Source: Salinicoccus albus DSM 19776 (GTDB taxonomy: Bacteria > Bacillota > Bacilli > Staphylococcales > Salinicoccaceae). Taken from it: DNA of 64,000 nucleotides. The notes below the pieces were generated by a model. It worked only from the letters and a program-made list of their open reading frames with translations, did not search any database and was not told the origin of the DNA. Positions within the stretch are counted from its first letter, which is position 1; each line of letters begins with the position of its first letter. The translations under genes were made by a program, and so were the position numbers. Below are positions 26,440 to 35,200 of this stretch, one piece after another. The stretch lies in NCBI RefSeq assembly GCF_000385175.1, contig NZ_ARQJ01000031.1, forward strand, positions 120,746 to 184,745, read 5' to 3'.

Positions 26440-27456
26440 TCATTCTTCCCAACCGGATGCTTCATTATAAATCTCCATCAATTCTTCACCGAAGACTTCG
26501 TTTTCCCATTCTTCATATATCGGCAGCATTGCTTCCCTGAAGGCATCAGTATCCACATTATCGTTAATCTGGACGCCATATTCTTCAAGCTCAGCCAGGT
26601 ACTCTTTTTCAGCCGCATCATTTTCTTCAATCACTTGATCTGATGCTTTTTCAGTTTCATTTAATATAATCTGCTGATCCGATTCTGAAATCTGTTCCCA
26701 AGTGTCGGTATTTACAGTGAGCATCACGGTATTATAAAAATGTCCGGTTAAAGAGAGATAATCCTGGACTTCATAAAGCTGTGGCGCAACGATATTAGCC
26801 AGCGGATTTTCCTGGGCATCCAGCGCCCCCTGCTGCAGTGCACCGTATACTTCACTGAAAGCCATGACCGTCGGGAGCGCACCCACCTGATCAAAAGCAT
26901 CGACTCTGAGCGCCGTTTCAGCCACCCTGATCTTCATCCCTTCCAGATCTTCAGGCTCAACAATTGGTCTCTGGTTATTGGTGATATGCCGGTTCCCCCA
27001 CTCCATATAACCAATCTGGGTCATTCCTTCCTCAGCCATGATATCTGCCAGATAGTCACCAAATTCCCCTTGATACGCTTGTCTTGCATGTTCAACATCC
27101 TCCCACATATATGGCAGATCTTCTATAGCCATTCTTTGATCCAAATACTGCATGGAGCCCACCATGATCGCACCGGCCTGCATCGAACCGATTTTCATCT
27201 GTTCGAGCATTTCCGTTTCTGAACCCAGCTGGCCGTTACCATATATATCAAAAGTCACTCTGCCCTCCGTCTTTTCTTCAACTGTCTGAGCGAGTGCCTC
27301 AATATTATCCGAAGCCGGGGTCCCTGGGGAAAGTGCATGACCCAATTGCAGTGTCACTGTATCCTGGGCCGCTTCCCCCTCATTTGAAGCACTGCACCCG
27401 GATAGAACAAATATTAAAAGAATAGACAAAGGCAGTATTAAATATTTTTTCGACAT
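26440..27456 (-). CDS. dctP: TRAP transporter solute-binding lipoprotein (DctP)
   Basis: This 338-residue lipoprotein has a lipobox VLSGCSAS, so the cysteine near residue 20 is lipidated. The mature domain matches DctP: LGHALSPGTPASDNIEALA, then GMKIRVAETALRVDAFDQVGALPTVMAFSEVYGALQQGALDAQENPLANI, with the conserved Arg of the RVxxT region that binds a substrate carboxylate. The ATG at 27456 has GGGGAGGA upstream. It is the first gene of the TRAP-cupin operon and is preceded by a consensus promoter with palindromic operators. Confidence 0.93.
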   Translation of the reverse strand: MSKKYLILPLSILLIFVLSGCSASNEGEAAQDTVTLQLGHALSPGTPASDNIEALAQTVEEKTEGRVTFDIYGNGQLGSETEMLEQMKIGSMQAGAIMVGSMQYLDQRMAIEDLPYMWEDVEHARQAYQGEFGDYLADIMAEEGMTQIGYMEWGNRHITNNQRPIVEPEDLEGMKIRVAETALRVDAFDQVGALPTVMAFSEVYGALQQGALDAQENPLANIVAPQLYEVQDYLSLTGHFYNTVMLTVNTDTWEQISESDQQIILNETEKASDQVIEENDAAEKEYLAELEEYGVQINDNVDTDAFREAMLPIYEEWENEVFGEELMEIYNEASGWEE

Positions 27457-27482
27457 GGTATCCTCCCCGCTTATTAGTTCAT

Positions 27483-27578
27483 TTTTGTATATAATATACA
27501 AAATATTAATCTAAAACAGGAATTATGTCAATATTGTATTAATAAATATTAGTATATATGTATTACTATACTAATATT
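27483..27578 (-). promoter_or_regulatory. Promoter and two palindromic operators of TRAP operon
   Basis: On the minus strand a TTGACA box (27526-27531), a 17-nt spacer and TAATAT (27503-27508) form a consensus sigma-A promoter. A perfect palindrome with 9-bp arms (TTTTGTATA/TATACAAAA, 27483-27503) covers the expected start of transcription. A second perfect inverted repeat with 12-bp arms lies upstream (27545-27556 with 27567-27578). The TTGTATA-type half-sites resemble GntR/FCD-family operators. No such regulator is in this window, so the regulator is likely encoded elsewhere. Confidence 0.75.
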
Positions 27579-27743
27579 TAAAATCACATTTTTATCCTGC
27601 TAAGGAATTTTCAATTCGCACTTTATCACCTGCCGATTCTTAAAAATTCATTTCTATACAGCTTTTAATATAGTAGTATTAGATTGTAATCACTTCTATG
27701 GAAGCTAGTATTTAAATGAAAATGATATGAAACAGAGGAATTT

Positions 27744-28634
27744 ATGATGAAGAAAAAAGATAGGTCAAACGGACCGGAAGCTGAATGGATTGTTGAAGAA
27801 TCAACAGAGCTGCTGAATTTCTTATTTAAAATGATGCCGTCACGAAGCCGGAAAGCGGTGAAAAAAGTTTTGGGCCGCGGACAAGTCGTTGTAAACAAAG
27901 AAGCGACGACCCAGTTCAATGAATCCCTCCAGCCCGGAGACCGTGTTCAAATTCATTCACACGGCACTAACTATAAAGCGCAAATGACAGGGATTAAGAT
28001 CTTATATGAAGATGACGTCATGATCGTGATTGATAAAGAAGCGGGTCTGCTGTCAATCGCATCAGAAAAAGAGCGCCATATGACAGCCTATCGACAACTG
28101 ACAGAGTATGTCCAACGCATTCATGCTAAAAACCGGATTTTTGTCGTGCATCGATTGGACCGTGACACTTCCGGCGTGATGCTGTTTGCTAAAAGTAAAA
28201 AGATTCAACAGTCCCTGCAAAATGCCTGGCATGAAGTCGTTCCGGAACGGGCGTATATCGCACTTGTTGAAGGGACCGTGAAAAAGGATGACACCATCAC
28301 TTCCTGGCTGACAGAAGATAAAACGCTCACGATGCGCTCCAGCCCGCGTCCAAATAAGGGACAAAAAGCGGTGACCCACTACACAGTTTTAAAATCCAAT
28401 CGTGACTTATCGTTACTGCAAGTGAATTTAGAAACCGGACGTAAAAATCAAATCCGTGTCCATATGAAAGACTTAGGTCATCCGGTCGTCGGCGATAAAA
28501 AATATGGGTCTCGCAGTAATGTTATTGGCAGACTTGGATTACACGCCCATTCCATTGCGTTCACACATCCTGTCACTGGTGAAACCCTGCGCTTCGAGTC
28601 AAAAATTCCAACATCGTTTACGCGCAAATTTTGA
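27744..28634 (+). CDS. RluA-family pseudouridine synthase
   Basis: This 296-residue enzyme converts specific uridines of ribosomal or transfer RNA to pseudouridine. It has an N-terminal S4-like RNA-binding region (about residues 14-80, SRSRKAVKKVLGRGQVVVN) and a catalytic domain with VHRLDRDTSGVMLFAKS (about 130-148), which holds the catalytic Asp. The LETGRKNQIRVHMKDLGHPVVGDKKYG block lies near residue 232. GAGGAA precedes a pair of ATG codons (27744, 27747). It is a single gene on the plus strand; target sites are unknown. Confidence 0.92.
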   Translation: MMKKKDRSNGPEAEWIVEESTELLNFLFKMMPSRSRKAVKKVLGRGQVVVNKEATTQFNESLQPGDRVQIHSHGTNYKAQMTGIKILYEDDVMIVIDKEAGLLSIASEKERHMTAYRQLTEYVQRIHAKNRIFVVHRLDRDTSGVMLFAKSKKIQQSLQNAWHEVVPERAYIALVEGTVKKDDTITSWLTEDKTLTMRSSPRPNKGQKAVTHYTVLKSNRDLSLLQVNLETGRKNQIRVHMKDLGHPVVGDKKYGSRSNVIGRLGLHAHSIAFTHPVTGETLRFESKIPTSFTRKF

Positions 28635-28646
28635 TTGGCTGCTGCC

Positions 28647-28690
28647 AGGGGGTTCCAAAAGAACGCCCCCAAAATTGGTTTTTTATTCCA
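28647..28690 (+). terminator. Terminator after pseudouridine synthase gene
   Basis: A hairpin with GGGGGTTC/GAAC(G)CCCCC arms is followed by a T-rich stretch, 13 bp past the stop codon. Confidence 0.65.
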
Positions 28691-28893
28691 ACTTTGGGGA
28701 CAACTCATAAACAACAATTTAAATATAGACATTCATAGACACTAGCAAAAAAGACACTTATCTCTGATGTGGCTAGATGTGCAACAATGTGGATTTCAAT
28801 CCTTTTGAAGTATATGCTTTAATAGCAGCAGACTGCCATTATATATACACTCTTTTATCAAGAAAATTAACATGGCCATTATTCAGTAGTTGT

Positions 28894-29379
28894 TTACTGT
28901 CTATCTAAAATATTTAATTCTTTGTGATAATTTTGAAGAGTAGAGAACCGATAGGATTTTAATATGTTTATGTCCTCCTCTCTCACAGCTTCTGTATATC
29001 TATTAACGTATTTTTCAAATGTTGTTATGATATGGTGCTCTGATTTTCTAATTTTCACAAAGTCACTTTTCTTATCTAACATAAACGGCTCGGAACTTAT
29101 GTAGGACTGCTCTTTAATAATAACTGCCTTAGAAAAATCCAAACCATGTCTGTATGATTTACCATTTTTATGATGAATTCTCGTAGTATATCCATCTTTA
29201 TGACCGATATGCATGTTCGACCTTAGGAGAATAGCAAATTGATAACCTATAATTTTTACGAGAAGTACGCCGTAACCTCGCCCCTTATCAAAATGTGCAT
29301 CCAACATCTCAATTAAGTTATTTTCTTCATAAAATCTTTTTGTTAATTGCCTCAGTATAATCGAATGATTGTCTCCCAT
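28894..29379 (-). CDS. Type III toxin-antitoxin endoribonuclease, CptN/TenpN-like
   Basis: This 161-residue protein shows the features of the ToxN/CptN/TenpN superfamily toxins: GRGYGVLLVKI (33-43), AILLRSNM (49-56) with a following HK, and GLDFSKAVII (79-88), then a helical C-terminus. These toxins are RNases held inactive by a repetitive RNA. The context is decisive. Directly upstream on the same strand are a consensus promoter, two tandem 50-nt repeats and an intrinsic terminator, followed by an AGAGGGT ribosome binding site and this ATG. That is the complete architecture of a type III system. The subfamily (CptIN versus TenpIN) is tentative. Roles of such loci in phage abortive infection or plasmid maintenance are known from relatives, not shown here. 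Confidence 0.85.
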   Translation of the reverse strand: MGDNHSIILRQLTKRFYEENNLIEMLDAHFDKGRGYGVLLVKIIGYQFAILLRSNMHIGHKDGYTTRIHHKNGKSYRHGLDFSKAVIIKEQSYISSEPFMLDKKSDFVKIRKSEHHIITTFEKYVNRYTEAVREEDINILKSYRFSTLQNYHKELNILDRQ

Positions 29380-29404
29380 TTTACCCTCTGTAATGTTATT
29401 TTTT

Positions 29405-29546
29405 ATAAAAAAAGGACCGTATTTCAGGTCCTGTACAAATCATACATTGGGTTTTCTGTTTTTAACGTGGGGCTAACCCTGCCACCACTTCATACATTGG
29501 GTTTTCTGTTTTTAACGTGGGGCTAACCCTGCCACCACTTCATATT
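29405..29546 (-). ncRNA. Type III antitoxin RNA (two 50-nt pseudoknot repeats plus terminator)
   Basis: On the minus strand the transcript should start near 29546 and run through two identical 50-nt units (29540-29491 and 29490-29441). It should end at a strong terminator (stem AGGACC/GGTCCT, 29413-29432, then eight T). Each unit can form an H-type pseudoknot. GTGG(T)GGC pairs with GCCCCAC around the loop AGGGTTA, and GGGTT of that loop pairs with AACCC 15 nt downstream. Such repeats are cut by the cognate toxin into single units that bind and inhibit it. Read-through of the terminator supplies the toxin mRNA. Confidence 0.88.
29441..29540 (-). repeat. Tandem direct repeat, 2 x 50 bp, identical
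   Basis: Positions 29441-29490 and 29491-29540 are identical and directly adjacent, with no spacer. The first three bases of a third unit follow on the plus strand. They form the antitoxin RNA body. Confidence 0.98.
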
Positions 29547-29552
29547 AATTAC

Positions 29553-29581
29553 ATTATAAACCATTTACTATTATAGGTCAA
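29553..29581 (-). promoter_or_regulatory. Consensus promoter of type III antitoxin
   Basis: TTGACC (29576-29581), exactly 17 nt, then a perfect TATAAT (29553-29558) on the minus strand. Transcription would start about 7 nt later, just before the first repeat. Strong transcription of the RNA relative to the toxin is expected for type III systems. Confidence 0.88.
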
Positions 29582-29641
29582 AAAGCAATCATTAAATGTA
29601 ATTTATAGATTAGCCTTTATTTCTCTGTCTTCTGCATATGA

Positions 29642-30649
29642 TCAATCCTCGAACCAGAGGTCGGCAAGCAGTTCCATCGACTGCTTCCGTTTTTCCGGGT
29701 CATAGGTATAGGTTACGACGATCAGCTCATCCGCCCCGGAATCTTCCACGAATGCTTCCAATTTCTTGCGGACTGTTTCAGGCGAACCAACGGCTTTTAA
29801 GCTGAACATGCCATCCATCTTGGCTCTTTGCTGTTCTGATCCCAGTTCTTCGGGATCGACCGGCGGCTGCAGCTGACGCTGCTGACCAGAGTACATATCG
29901 GCCAGCATCATCTGTGTCGTCGTCCAGATCTTTTCCGCTTCTTCGTCCGTCGGCGCAACAACGACGTTTATACCCGCCATGACATAAGGGGCATCAATCT
30001 GTGCCGTCGGTGCGGATGTCTTGAATGCTGAACGGTACGTCTCGATTTTCTGTTTGTAGTCGTCCGCTGCAAAATGGGTCGCAATGGAGTAAGGCAGACC
30101 GAGCTGACCGGCGATGGAGGCACCGTTCATGCTTGAGCCGAGCACCCAGATGGGTATGTTCGTACCGGTGCCGACGGTCGAAGAGACAGGGGTACTTTTC
30201 CCGAGGCCTTCGTCACTGAACCAGCCCATCATGTCGTATATTGAATTCGCAAACGTCTGAGCATCGCTGTTTGTACGCGTAATGAGCTGGGACGTTTTTC
30301 CATCCGTCCCCGGTGCCCGTCCGAGACCGAGGTCGACCCGGTCCGGATGCATCTGGGCAATCGTGCCGAAATTCTCGGCTACCTGCAGCGGTGAATGGTT
30401 CGGCAGCATGATGCCGCCAGAACCCACGTTGATATTTTCAGTCCTGTCCGCTGCCATCGCAATCAACTGTGCAGTTGATGCAGAGGCCAGACTTTTCGTA
30501 TTATGATGCTCCGCAAACCAGAGCCGCTTGAATCCGAGTTTATCTATCAGCTGGGCATTTTCCATGGCGGCCTCAATCGCTTCCCGTACCGTCTGGTTTT
30601 CGGAAATGCTTACAAGTTCGAGCAAGTTTAATGGTACATGTTGGGTCAT
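29642..30649 (-). CDS. LLM-class flavin-dependent oxidoreductase
   Basis: This 335-residue protein belongs to the luciferase-like monooxygenase family (MsnO8-like subgroup). The N-terminus NLLELVSISENQTVREAIEAA is followed by AEHHNTKSLASASTAQLI, VGSGGIMLPNHSPLQVAENFGTI and DLGLGRAPGTDGKT. The C-terminal VGSPETVRKKLEAFVEDSGADELIV strand closes the TIM barrel. These enzymes use reduced FMN and oxygen on varied small molecules, and the substrate is not evident. AAGGAGAA lies 8 nt before the ATG. It appears to be a single gene. Confidence 0.9.
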   Translation of the reverse strand: MTQHVPLNLLELVSISENQTVREAIEAAMENAQLIDKLGFKRLWFAEHHNTKSLASASTAQLIAMAADRTENINVGSGGIMLPNHSPLQVAENFGTIAQMHPDRVDLGLGRAPGTDGKTSQLITRTNSDAQTFANSIYDMMGWFSDEGLGKSTPVSSTVGTGTNIPIWVLGSSMNGASIAGQLGLPYSIATHFAADDYKQKIETYRSAFKTSAPTAQIDAPYVMAGINVVVAPTDEEAEKIWTTTQMMLADMYSGQQRQLQPPVDPEELGSEQQRAKMDGMFSLKAVGSPETVRKKLEAFVEDSGADELIVVTYTYDPEKRKQSMELLADLWFED

Positions 30650-30806
30650 TGAATCCGTTCTCCTTTATGTGAATTAATTCCTTTAGAATTATTTAACAGA
30701 TAAAATCTCTATTAAAAACCGTACCATTATTTAAAGGCGCCCTCAAATGATTGAGACTGGTGGAACTTTTCTCACGTAGAAGTAAAAGATTAAGACTCTG
30801 GTAGCT

Positions 30807-32072
30807 TTATTTGCTTCGATTACACCAATCAATGATAAAATACGCGATGGTTCTTGTAGTTTGTTTCAGACTGTTTAAATCTATAAACTCATTGGGCGCG
30901 TGCATATTACCCCCAAATGGACCATAGCAAGTCACAGGAATATCGAATTCATCAAACACCCTGACATCCGTGGTAGCTGTGAATGGAAGGTCCTTCACCT
31001 CTTCATCGTCTACTAAATAATGACTGTCAGATAAACTTTTATATAAGTCACTGTTCTTATTCATTTCAAAACCTTGAGCATTGAATCCAAAAAATTCTAT
31101 TTCAGGCAGGTGATCTTTCAACCATTCATCAGATTCACAGTGTTTAATCAGCCATTCTTGCACTTCTTTTTGTACATCTGATGGTTCAGTTCCAGGATAA
31201 AAACCAACTCTTGCTTCAAATGTACATTCGACCGGCACATTTGATACCCAATCTCCGCCAATTATTTTACCGACATTTACATTTAACGGATGCGGATGTT
31301 CTTTAAAAGCAGCGTGTTTTTTCTGATCATTGATATATCGCCTGTATTTTTCCAGAGATTCAATCATTTTATAAGCTTTCATAATCGCATTTTGTGCTTG
31401 GTCTGCTTTTTCAACATGAGCGCCAGCTCCCGTTACAGTCACTCTCATATATATAACGCCAACTTGGGAAGTTAAAATTCTATGCTGAGTGGGTTCAGGT
31501 ATGAGAGCCCCGTCCGCTACATAACCGGCATCCAATAGTGCTAATGCCCCGTTACCAGTCACTTCTTCTTCTATAACGGTTTGGATCTGAATATCACCAT
31601 TGAGTTTGATACCCGCCTTTTCAATCGCTTTTAAGGCGAATATATTAGCGGCCAGCCCCCCTTTCATATCCAGGATGCCCCGGCCATACATTTTGCCATT
31701 GCGTATTGCAGGGGTATATGGATCAGTGTCCCAATGGCTGCGTGGCCCTGCATCTACCACATCGATATGCGATTGGAGAATTAGACTTCTGCCTGATGAT
31801 CCTTCATCAGCTTTAAAAGTGCCTGCCATCACAGGACGATTGTTATACCCCCACTCAGGTTTTCCATAATTTTTATAATTGGATATTCTACTGGGTTCTA
31901 CATCGAATGAATCTGTTTTTAGATCCATCCCTTTCAAATATTCCTCAATGAAGTACTGGATGTTTCTTTCATTTCCCAATGTACTTTCATAAGACCCGAG
32001 CGTTTTTAAAAACAGCAGTTCTTCTTGCCATAATTTTTCAATAGACTGTTCAAGAACGTCATTCATCTGCAT
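30807..32072 (-). CDS. M20-family ArgE/DapE-type deacylase
   Basis: This 421-residue binuclear zinc peptidase/deacylase of the M20 family hydrolyses an N-acyl amino acid or similar amide. Metal-binding motifs are LQSHIDVVDAG (about residue 98), GRGILDMKGG (about 129) and EEEVTGNGA (about 165), plus a C-terminal GGNMHAPNE histidine. Dimerisation-domain residues are in between. AGGAGGCG lies 9 nt before the ATG. It is the last gene of the gabT-symporter-amidohydrolase operon, 15 bp after the HyuC-like gene. Both hydrolases probably act on the same imported compound class. Confidence 0.9.
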   Translation of the reverse strand: MQMNDVLEQSIEKLWQEELLFLKTLGSYESTLGNERNIQYFIEEYLKGMDLKTDSFDVEPSRISNYKNYGKPEWGYNNRPVMAGTFKADEGSSGRSLILQSHIDVVDAGPRSHWDTDPYTPAIRNGKMYGRGILDMKGGLAANIFALKAIEKAGIKLNGDIQIQTVIEEEVTGNGALALLDAGYVADGALIPEPTQHRILTSQVGVIYMRVTVTGAGAHVEKADQAQNAIMKAYKMIESLEKYRRYINDQKKHAAFKEHPHPLNVNVGKIIGGDWVSNVPVECTFEARVGFYPGTEPSDVQKEVQEWLIKHCESDEWLKDHLPEIEFFGFNAQGFEMNKNSDLYKSLSDSHYLVDDEEVKDLPFTATTDVRVFDEFDIPVTCYGPFGGNMHAPNEFIDLNSLKQTTRTIAYFIIDWCNRSK

Positions 32073-32087
32073 ATTAAAACACGCCTC

Positions 32088-33332
32088 CTACTCAGTAAGT
32101 TTATCTCTATTGGCCAATTCACAAACGACTCCAAGATATAGGTTTCCACAATTATAAATATCGTCATCCGTTGTATACTCAGAAATATCATGACTGATAC
32201 CATTCACACTAGGTGTGAATATCATAGCAGTCGGTGCGATTTCACTGATATATCTGGCATCATGCCCTGCCCCGCTCATGAGATTTAAAGATTTGAGTCC
32301 AAGTTTTTTTGAATTGTAATCTATAATATCCAAGAGGGCTGGATCAAAATTTACAGTCGGCGACGTCCATGTATCCTGAATATCAATCTGTGCCTCTCTG
32401 CGGCGCGATATTTCTTTCATCTCTGTTTTCACTTCATTGATAAATGTATTTCTTACCGTATCATTGTCAGAACGAATATCTAAAGAAAACTTTACTTGTT
32501 CCGGTATCACATTCACAGATCCTGGTGAAGTTTCAAACTTGCCAATCGTTAAAAGCAGTGATTGGTCAGCCGTTTTCTGTTCAAGTTTATGAATCATCTC
32601 TGCAGCTGCCATCAATGCGTCTTTCCTAAGGTGCATCGGCGTCGACCCCGCATGATTTGAATGTCCATTGATTGTGATTTCAAACCAATTCATCCCTTGG
32701 ATCCCTTTCACAACACCAATATCACTACCTGTTTGTTCTAGTTTAGGCCCTTGTTCGATGTGAACTTCAACGAAAGAATGAATATCTTTAATTCGATTTT
32801 CCGGACTCCCTTTATAACCGATCCGCTCCAGTTGATCACCAAATCGCAAGCCGTCTGTATCAATCCGTGAATACACAAAGTCTTGACTGAATTGTTGAAC
32901 TAAAAATCCTGAAGCCATCATCGGCGGCTTAAATCTCGCACCCTCTTCGTTGGTAAAATTAACGATTTCTATCGGTCGTTTCGTTTTTATATCATTGTCA
33001 TTTAATGTCCTGATGACTTCTAGAGACAACAAAACACCTACAATACCATCATAACGGCCGCCAAATGGCTGCGTATCCAAATGAGAACCAATCAGCACTG
33101 GAGGAAGGTCTTGTTCTCCTTTTCTTCTGCCATACATATTACCTGCATCATCTATCCTGACGTTTAATCCATCTGCTTCCATCCATTTCTTAAACAAATC
33201 ACGCATTTTTTTATCTTCATCAGACAGCGCCAAACGATATAACCCTGTATCTTTCACTTTACCAATATCAGAACTTGATTCCAAAGTCTGTTTAAAACGT
33301 TTGAAGTCTATCGTAACCGAATTCGTGTTCAT
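32088..33332 (-). CDS. M20-family N-carbamoyl-L-amino-acid hydrolase / ureidopropionase-like
   Basis: This 414-residue amidohydrolase matches the HyuC/AllC group. Metal-ligand motifs include GSHLDTQPFGGRYDG (about residue 82), NEEGARF (about 127), EVHIEQGP (about 190) and a late GAGHDARY. This group cleaves N-carbamoyl amino acids, beta-ureidopropionate or allantoate to amine, CO2 and ammonia. GAGGTGAA precedes the ATG. The neighbouring GABA/beta-alanine-type aminotransferase and SSS symporter point to N-carbamoyl-beta-alanine or a similar compound. A decayed hydantoinase lies at 36.7-37.5 kb. The exact substrate is inference. Confidence 0.88.
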   Translation of the reverse strand: MNTNSVTIDFKRFKQTLESSSDIGKVKDTGLYRLALSDEDKKMRDLFKKWMEADGLNVRIDDAGNMYGRRKGEQDLPPVLIGSHLDTQPFGGRYDGIVGVLLSLEVIRTLNDNDIKTKRPIEIVNFTNEEGARFKPPMMASGFLVQQFSQDFVYSRIDTDGLRFGDQLERIGYKGSPENRIKDIHSFVEVHIEQGPKLEQTGSDIGVVKGIQGMNWFEITINGHSNHAGSTPMHLRKDALMAAAEMIHKLEQKTADQSLLLTIGKFETSPGSVNVIPEQVKFSLDIRSDNDTVRNTFINEVKTEMKEISRRREAQIDIQDTWTSPTVNFDPALLDIIDYNSKKLGLKSLNLMSGAGHDARYISEIAPTAMIFTPSVNGISHDISEYTTDDDIYNCGNLYLGVVCELANRDKLTE

Positions 33333-33347
33333 GTGTGTTCACCTCGT

Positions 33348-34943
33348 TTAATTAAAGCCAAACATGAGGAAAAGATACCCCCATACAGCTACAGTAATAA
33401 CAGTCATAATTATGGCAATCGTATAGATCTGTTTATATTGCTTCTTGATCTTGGCCAGACCGTCGGGCTTACTCAAAAATTCTTTTATCGTAATTTTAGA
33501 CATGCTGGTCGCTTTCATTGTATGATAATAGTCTATTTCATACTGGTTCGGTTTCGTGGAAAATCCAACAATGATTAATATGCCTATGGAAAACACCAAA
33601 GCGATCATCAGTTCATCTACGCCTTCTGGTAACTGGATCCATCCCAATCTAGCAATTTCACCGATCCCCACAAAAGATAGGACACCAACGATCATACTGG
33701 CCATCGCCGCCTTGCTGTTCATTCGTTTCCATTCGAATGAAGCCACAATCGTCGGCAGCCACCCGACAGCAAAGATCGATCCAGCATAAATAGAAATCCA
33801 GTATATCGCTGAGGGCCGTGCGAGCGTAATTGCACATACTACAATTGCAACGATAATCTGACCCACTCTTGCAGCATTCAAGCTTTGTCTAGTGTTCATT
33901 TTTTTATTCAACAATCTTTCATAAAGGTCTCTGGACAATGCAAAACCGACCAGCACAAAAAGCGTTGAAGCTGTGGACATTATGGATGCCATCAATGCTG
34001 CCAGACCGATACCAGCCACAGCTGGAGGCGTGAAGTCCAAGAAACCTGTTACCATTGCGTAATCTGTATCTGTAATATTCGGATCTAAAACTCTGACAGC
34101 TGCTGCTGCGAGAAACACAGTCAGTTGCATAAAGGGCGCGAAAAATACACCAATGATCGCAACTTTTAAAATGACGAAGTCGTTTTTGGCTGGAAACACA
34201 CGTGAAACTAAGGCGGGTATACAGGCAAAAAACAGAATCCAAACAAGAAACTGTGAAATTGACCATCCGATATGCCTATCTTCTGTGCCGCCGATTGACC
34301 AGTACCCAGGTAAACTTTCCGCCAGTCCTTTCATTTGTTCAAACCCGGCCTGTCCGATAAGTAAGGGTGCAATAACGACTGATATGGTCAGCATAGTGAA
34401 AAACATCAAAGTATCTGTGACCACGATGCCGTACATTCCGCCGATGGCTGTAAAAGCTAACATAGCCAAAGTAAACAGAATGACAATCCATCTGTAATCA
34501 ATCCCCGTCACTTCACTTAAAACGATTCCAGCACCGATAAACTGGATGACCCCATAACCGATCAAACCGACAATCATTATTAATATGGCGACGATACTGA
34601 CCCATTTGTTGTTATAGCGCTTGTCGAAAAAATCAGGCATCGTCGTACTCCCATATGCTTTCATTTTCCTGCCTACATATATGACTGCAAGCAAGGTCCC
34701 AATCCATGCACCAAATGAACCCAGCGCAGAGATAACTAACGGCCCCTCAGCATAGGATTGTCCAGCGATGCCCAATAGTGTCGTGGCACTTAAATAGGTT
34801 GCTGCTAAAGTACCCACTATTAGCAGGGTAGAGCCTCGGCCGCCCATGGTATAAAAGTCATCTTCAGTTTTGACGTATCTGATTAGTACAATGGCCACAC
34901 CGACATATATCGCGAGTACTGCAATCATTATTCCCGCTGCCAT
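33348..34943 (-). CDS. Sodium:solute symporter (SSS family)
   Basis: This 531-residue protein has about 13 helices and the SSS-family signature. It begins with FYTMGGRGSTLLIVGTLAATYLSATTLLGIAG (SSS motif of helices 1-2). GIGLAALMASIMSTASTLFVLVGFALSRDLYERL follows near residue 320, with the SSxxN/T-like Na2 site region. It imports an organic solute with sodium. Its start overlaps the stop of a 67-residue membrane protein gene by one base, and the HyuC-like gene follows after 15 bp. The cargo is probably the substrate of the two amidohydrolases. Confidence 0.92.
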   Translation of the reverse strand: MAAGIMIAVLAIYVGVAIVLIRYVKTEDDFYTMGGRGSTLLIVGTLAATYLSATTLLGIAGQSYAEGPLVISALGSFGAWIGTLLAVIYVGRKMKAYGSTTMPDFFDKRYNNKWVSIVAILIMIVGLIGYGVIQFIGAGIVLSEVTGIDYRWIVILFTLAMLAFTAIGGMYGIVVTDTLMFFTMLTISVVIAPLLIGQAGFEQMKGLAESLPGYWSIGGTEDRHIGWSISQFLVWILFFACIPALVSRVFPAKNDFVILKVAIIGVFFAPFMQLTVFLAAAAVRVLDPNITDTDYAMVTGFLDFTPPAVAGIGLAALMASIMSTASTLFVLVGFALSRDLYERLLNKKMNTRQSLNAARVGQIIVAIVVCAITLARPSAIYWISIYAGSIFAVGWLPTIVASFEWKRMNSKAAMASMIVGVLSFVGIGEIARLGWIQLPEGVDELMIALVFSIGILIIVGFSTKPNQYEIDYYHTMKATSMSKITIKEFLSKPDGLAKIKKQYKQIYTIAIIMTVITVAVWGYLFLMFGFN

Positions 34944-35146
34944 CAGTATCCCTCCCCTTGGTCACGTTTAGTGTCTTTGTTAGTGGTATTACTATTTTCC
35001 TCTTGATTTTGAGCGTGCTTTAATTTCTCTTCTTCCTCTTTAATGACAGGTAAATATTGTTTCTTTAAGATCCCAATCACTGCTGCACATGAGATTACAG
35101 TGACTAACGTCGCATTAATGAAGAGAATTAATACATCAACATTCAT
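34943..35146 (-). CDS. Small single-helix symporter accessory protein
   Basis: This 67-residue protein has one N-terminal membrane helix (about residues 5-27) and a charged cytoplasmic tail rich in Lys, Glu and Asn. It sits directly before the SSS symporter gene with a TGATG-type one-base overlap, so the two are translationally coupled. Small subunits of this kind accompany many SSS transporters and may help folding or stability. AGGGG lies upstream of the ATG at 35146. An out-of-frame ATG lies 4 nt earlier. Confidence 0.8.
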   Translation of the reverse strand: MNVDVLILFINATLVTVISCAAVIGILKKQYLPVIKEEEEKLKHAQNQEENSNTTNKDTKRDQGEGY

Positions 35147-35200
35147 TCATTTTGGCCCCTTTTATTCATGAGTTTTTAAATATGTCCACTCGTTCCCTTC

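Noticed and set aside
29441..29540. Possible CRISPR array (two identical repeats)
   Set aside because: The 50-bp units are directly adjacent with no spacer, no cas genes are near, and the promoter, terminator and toxin gene identify a type III antitoxin RNA.
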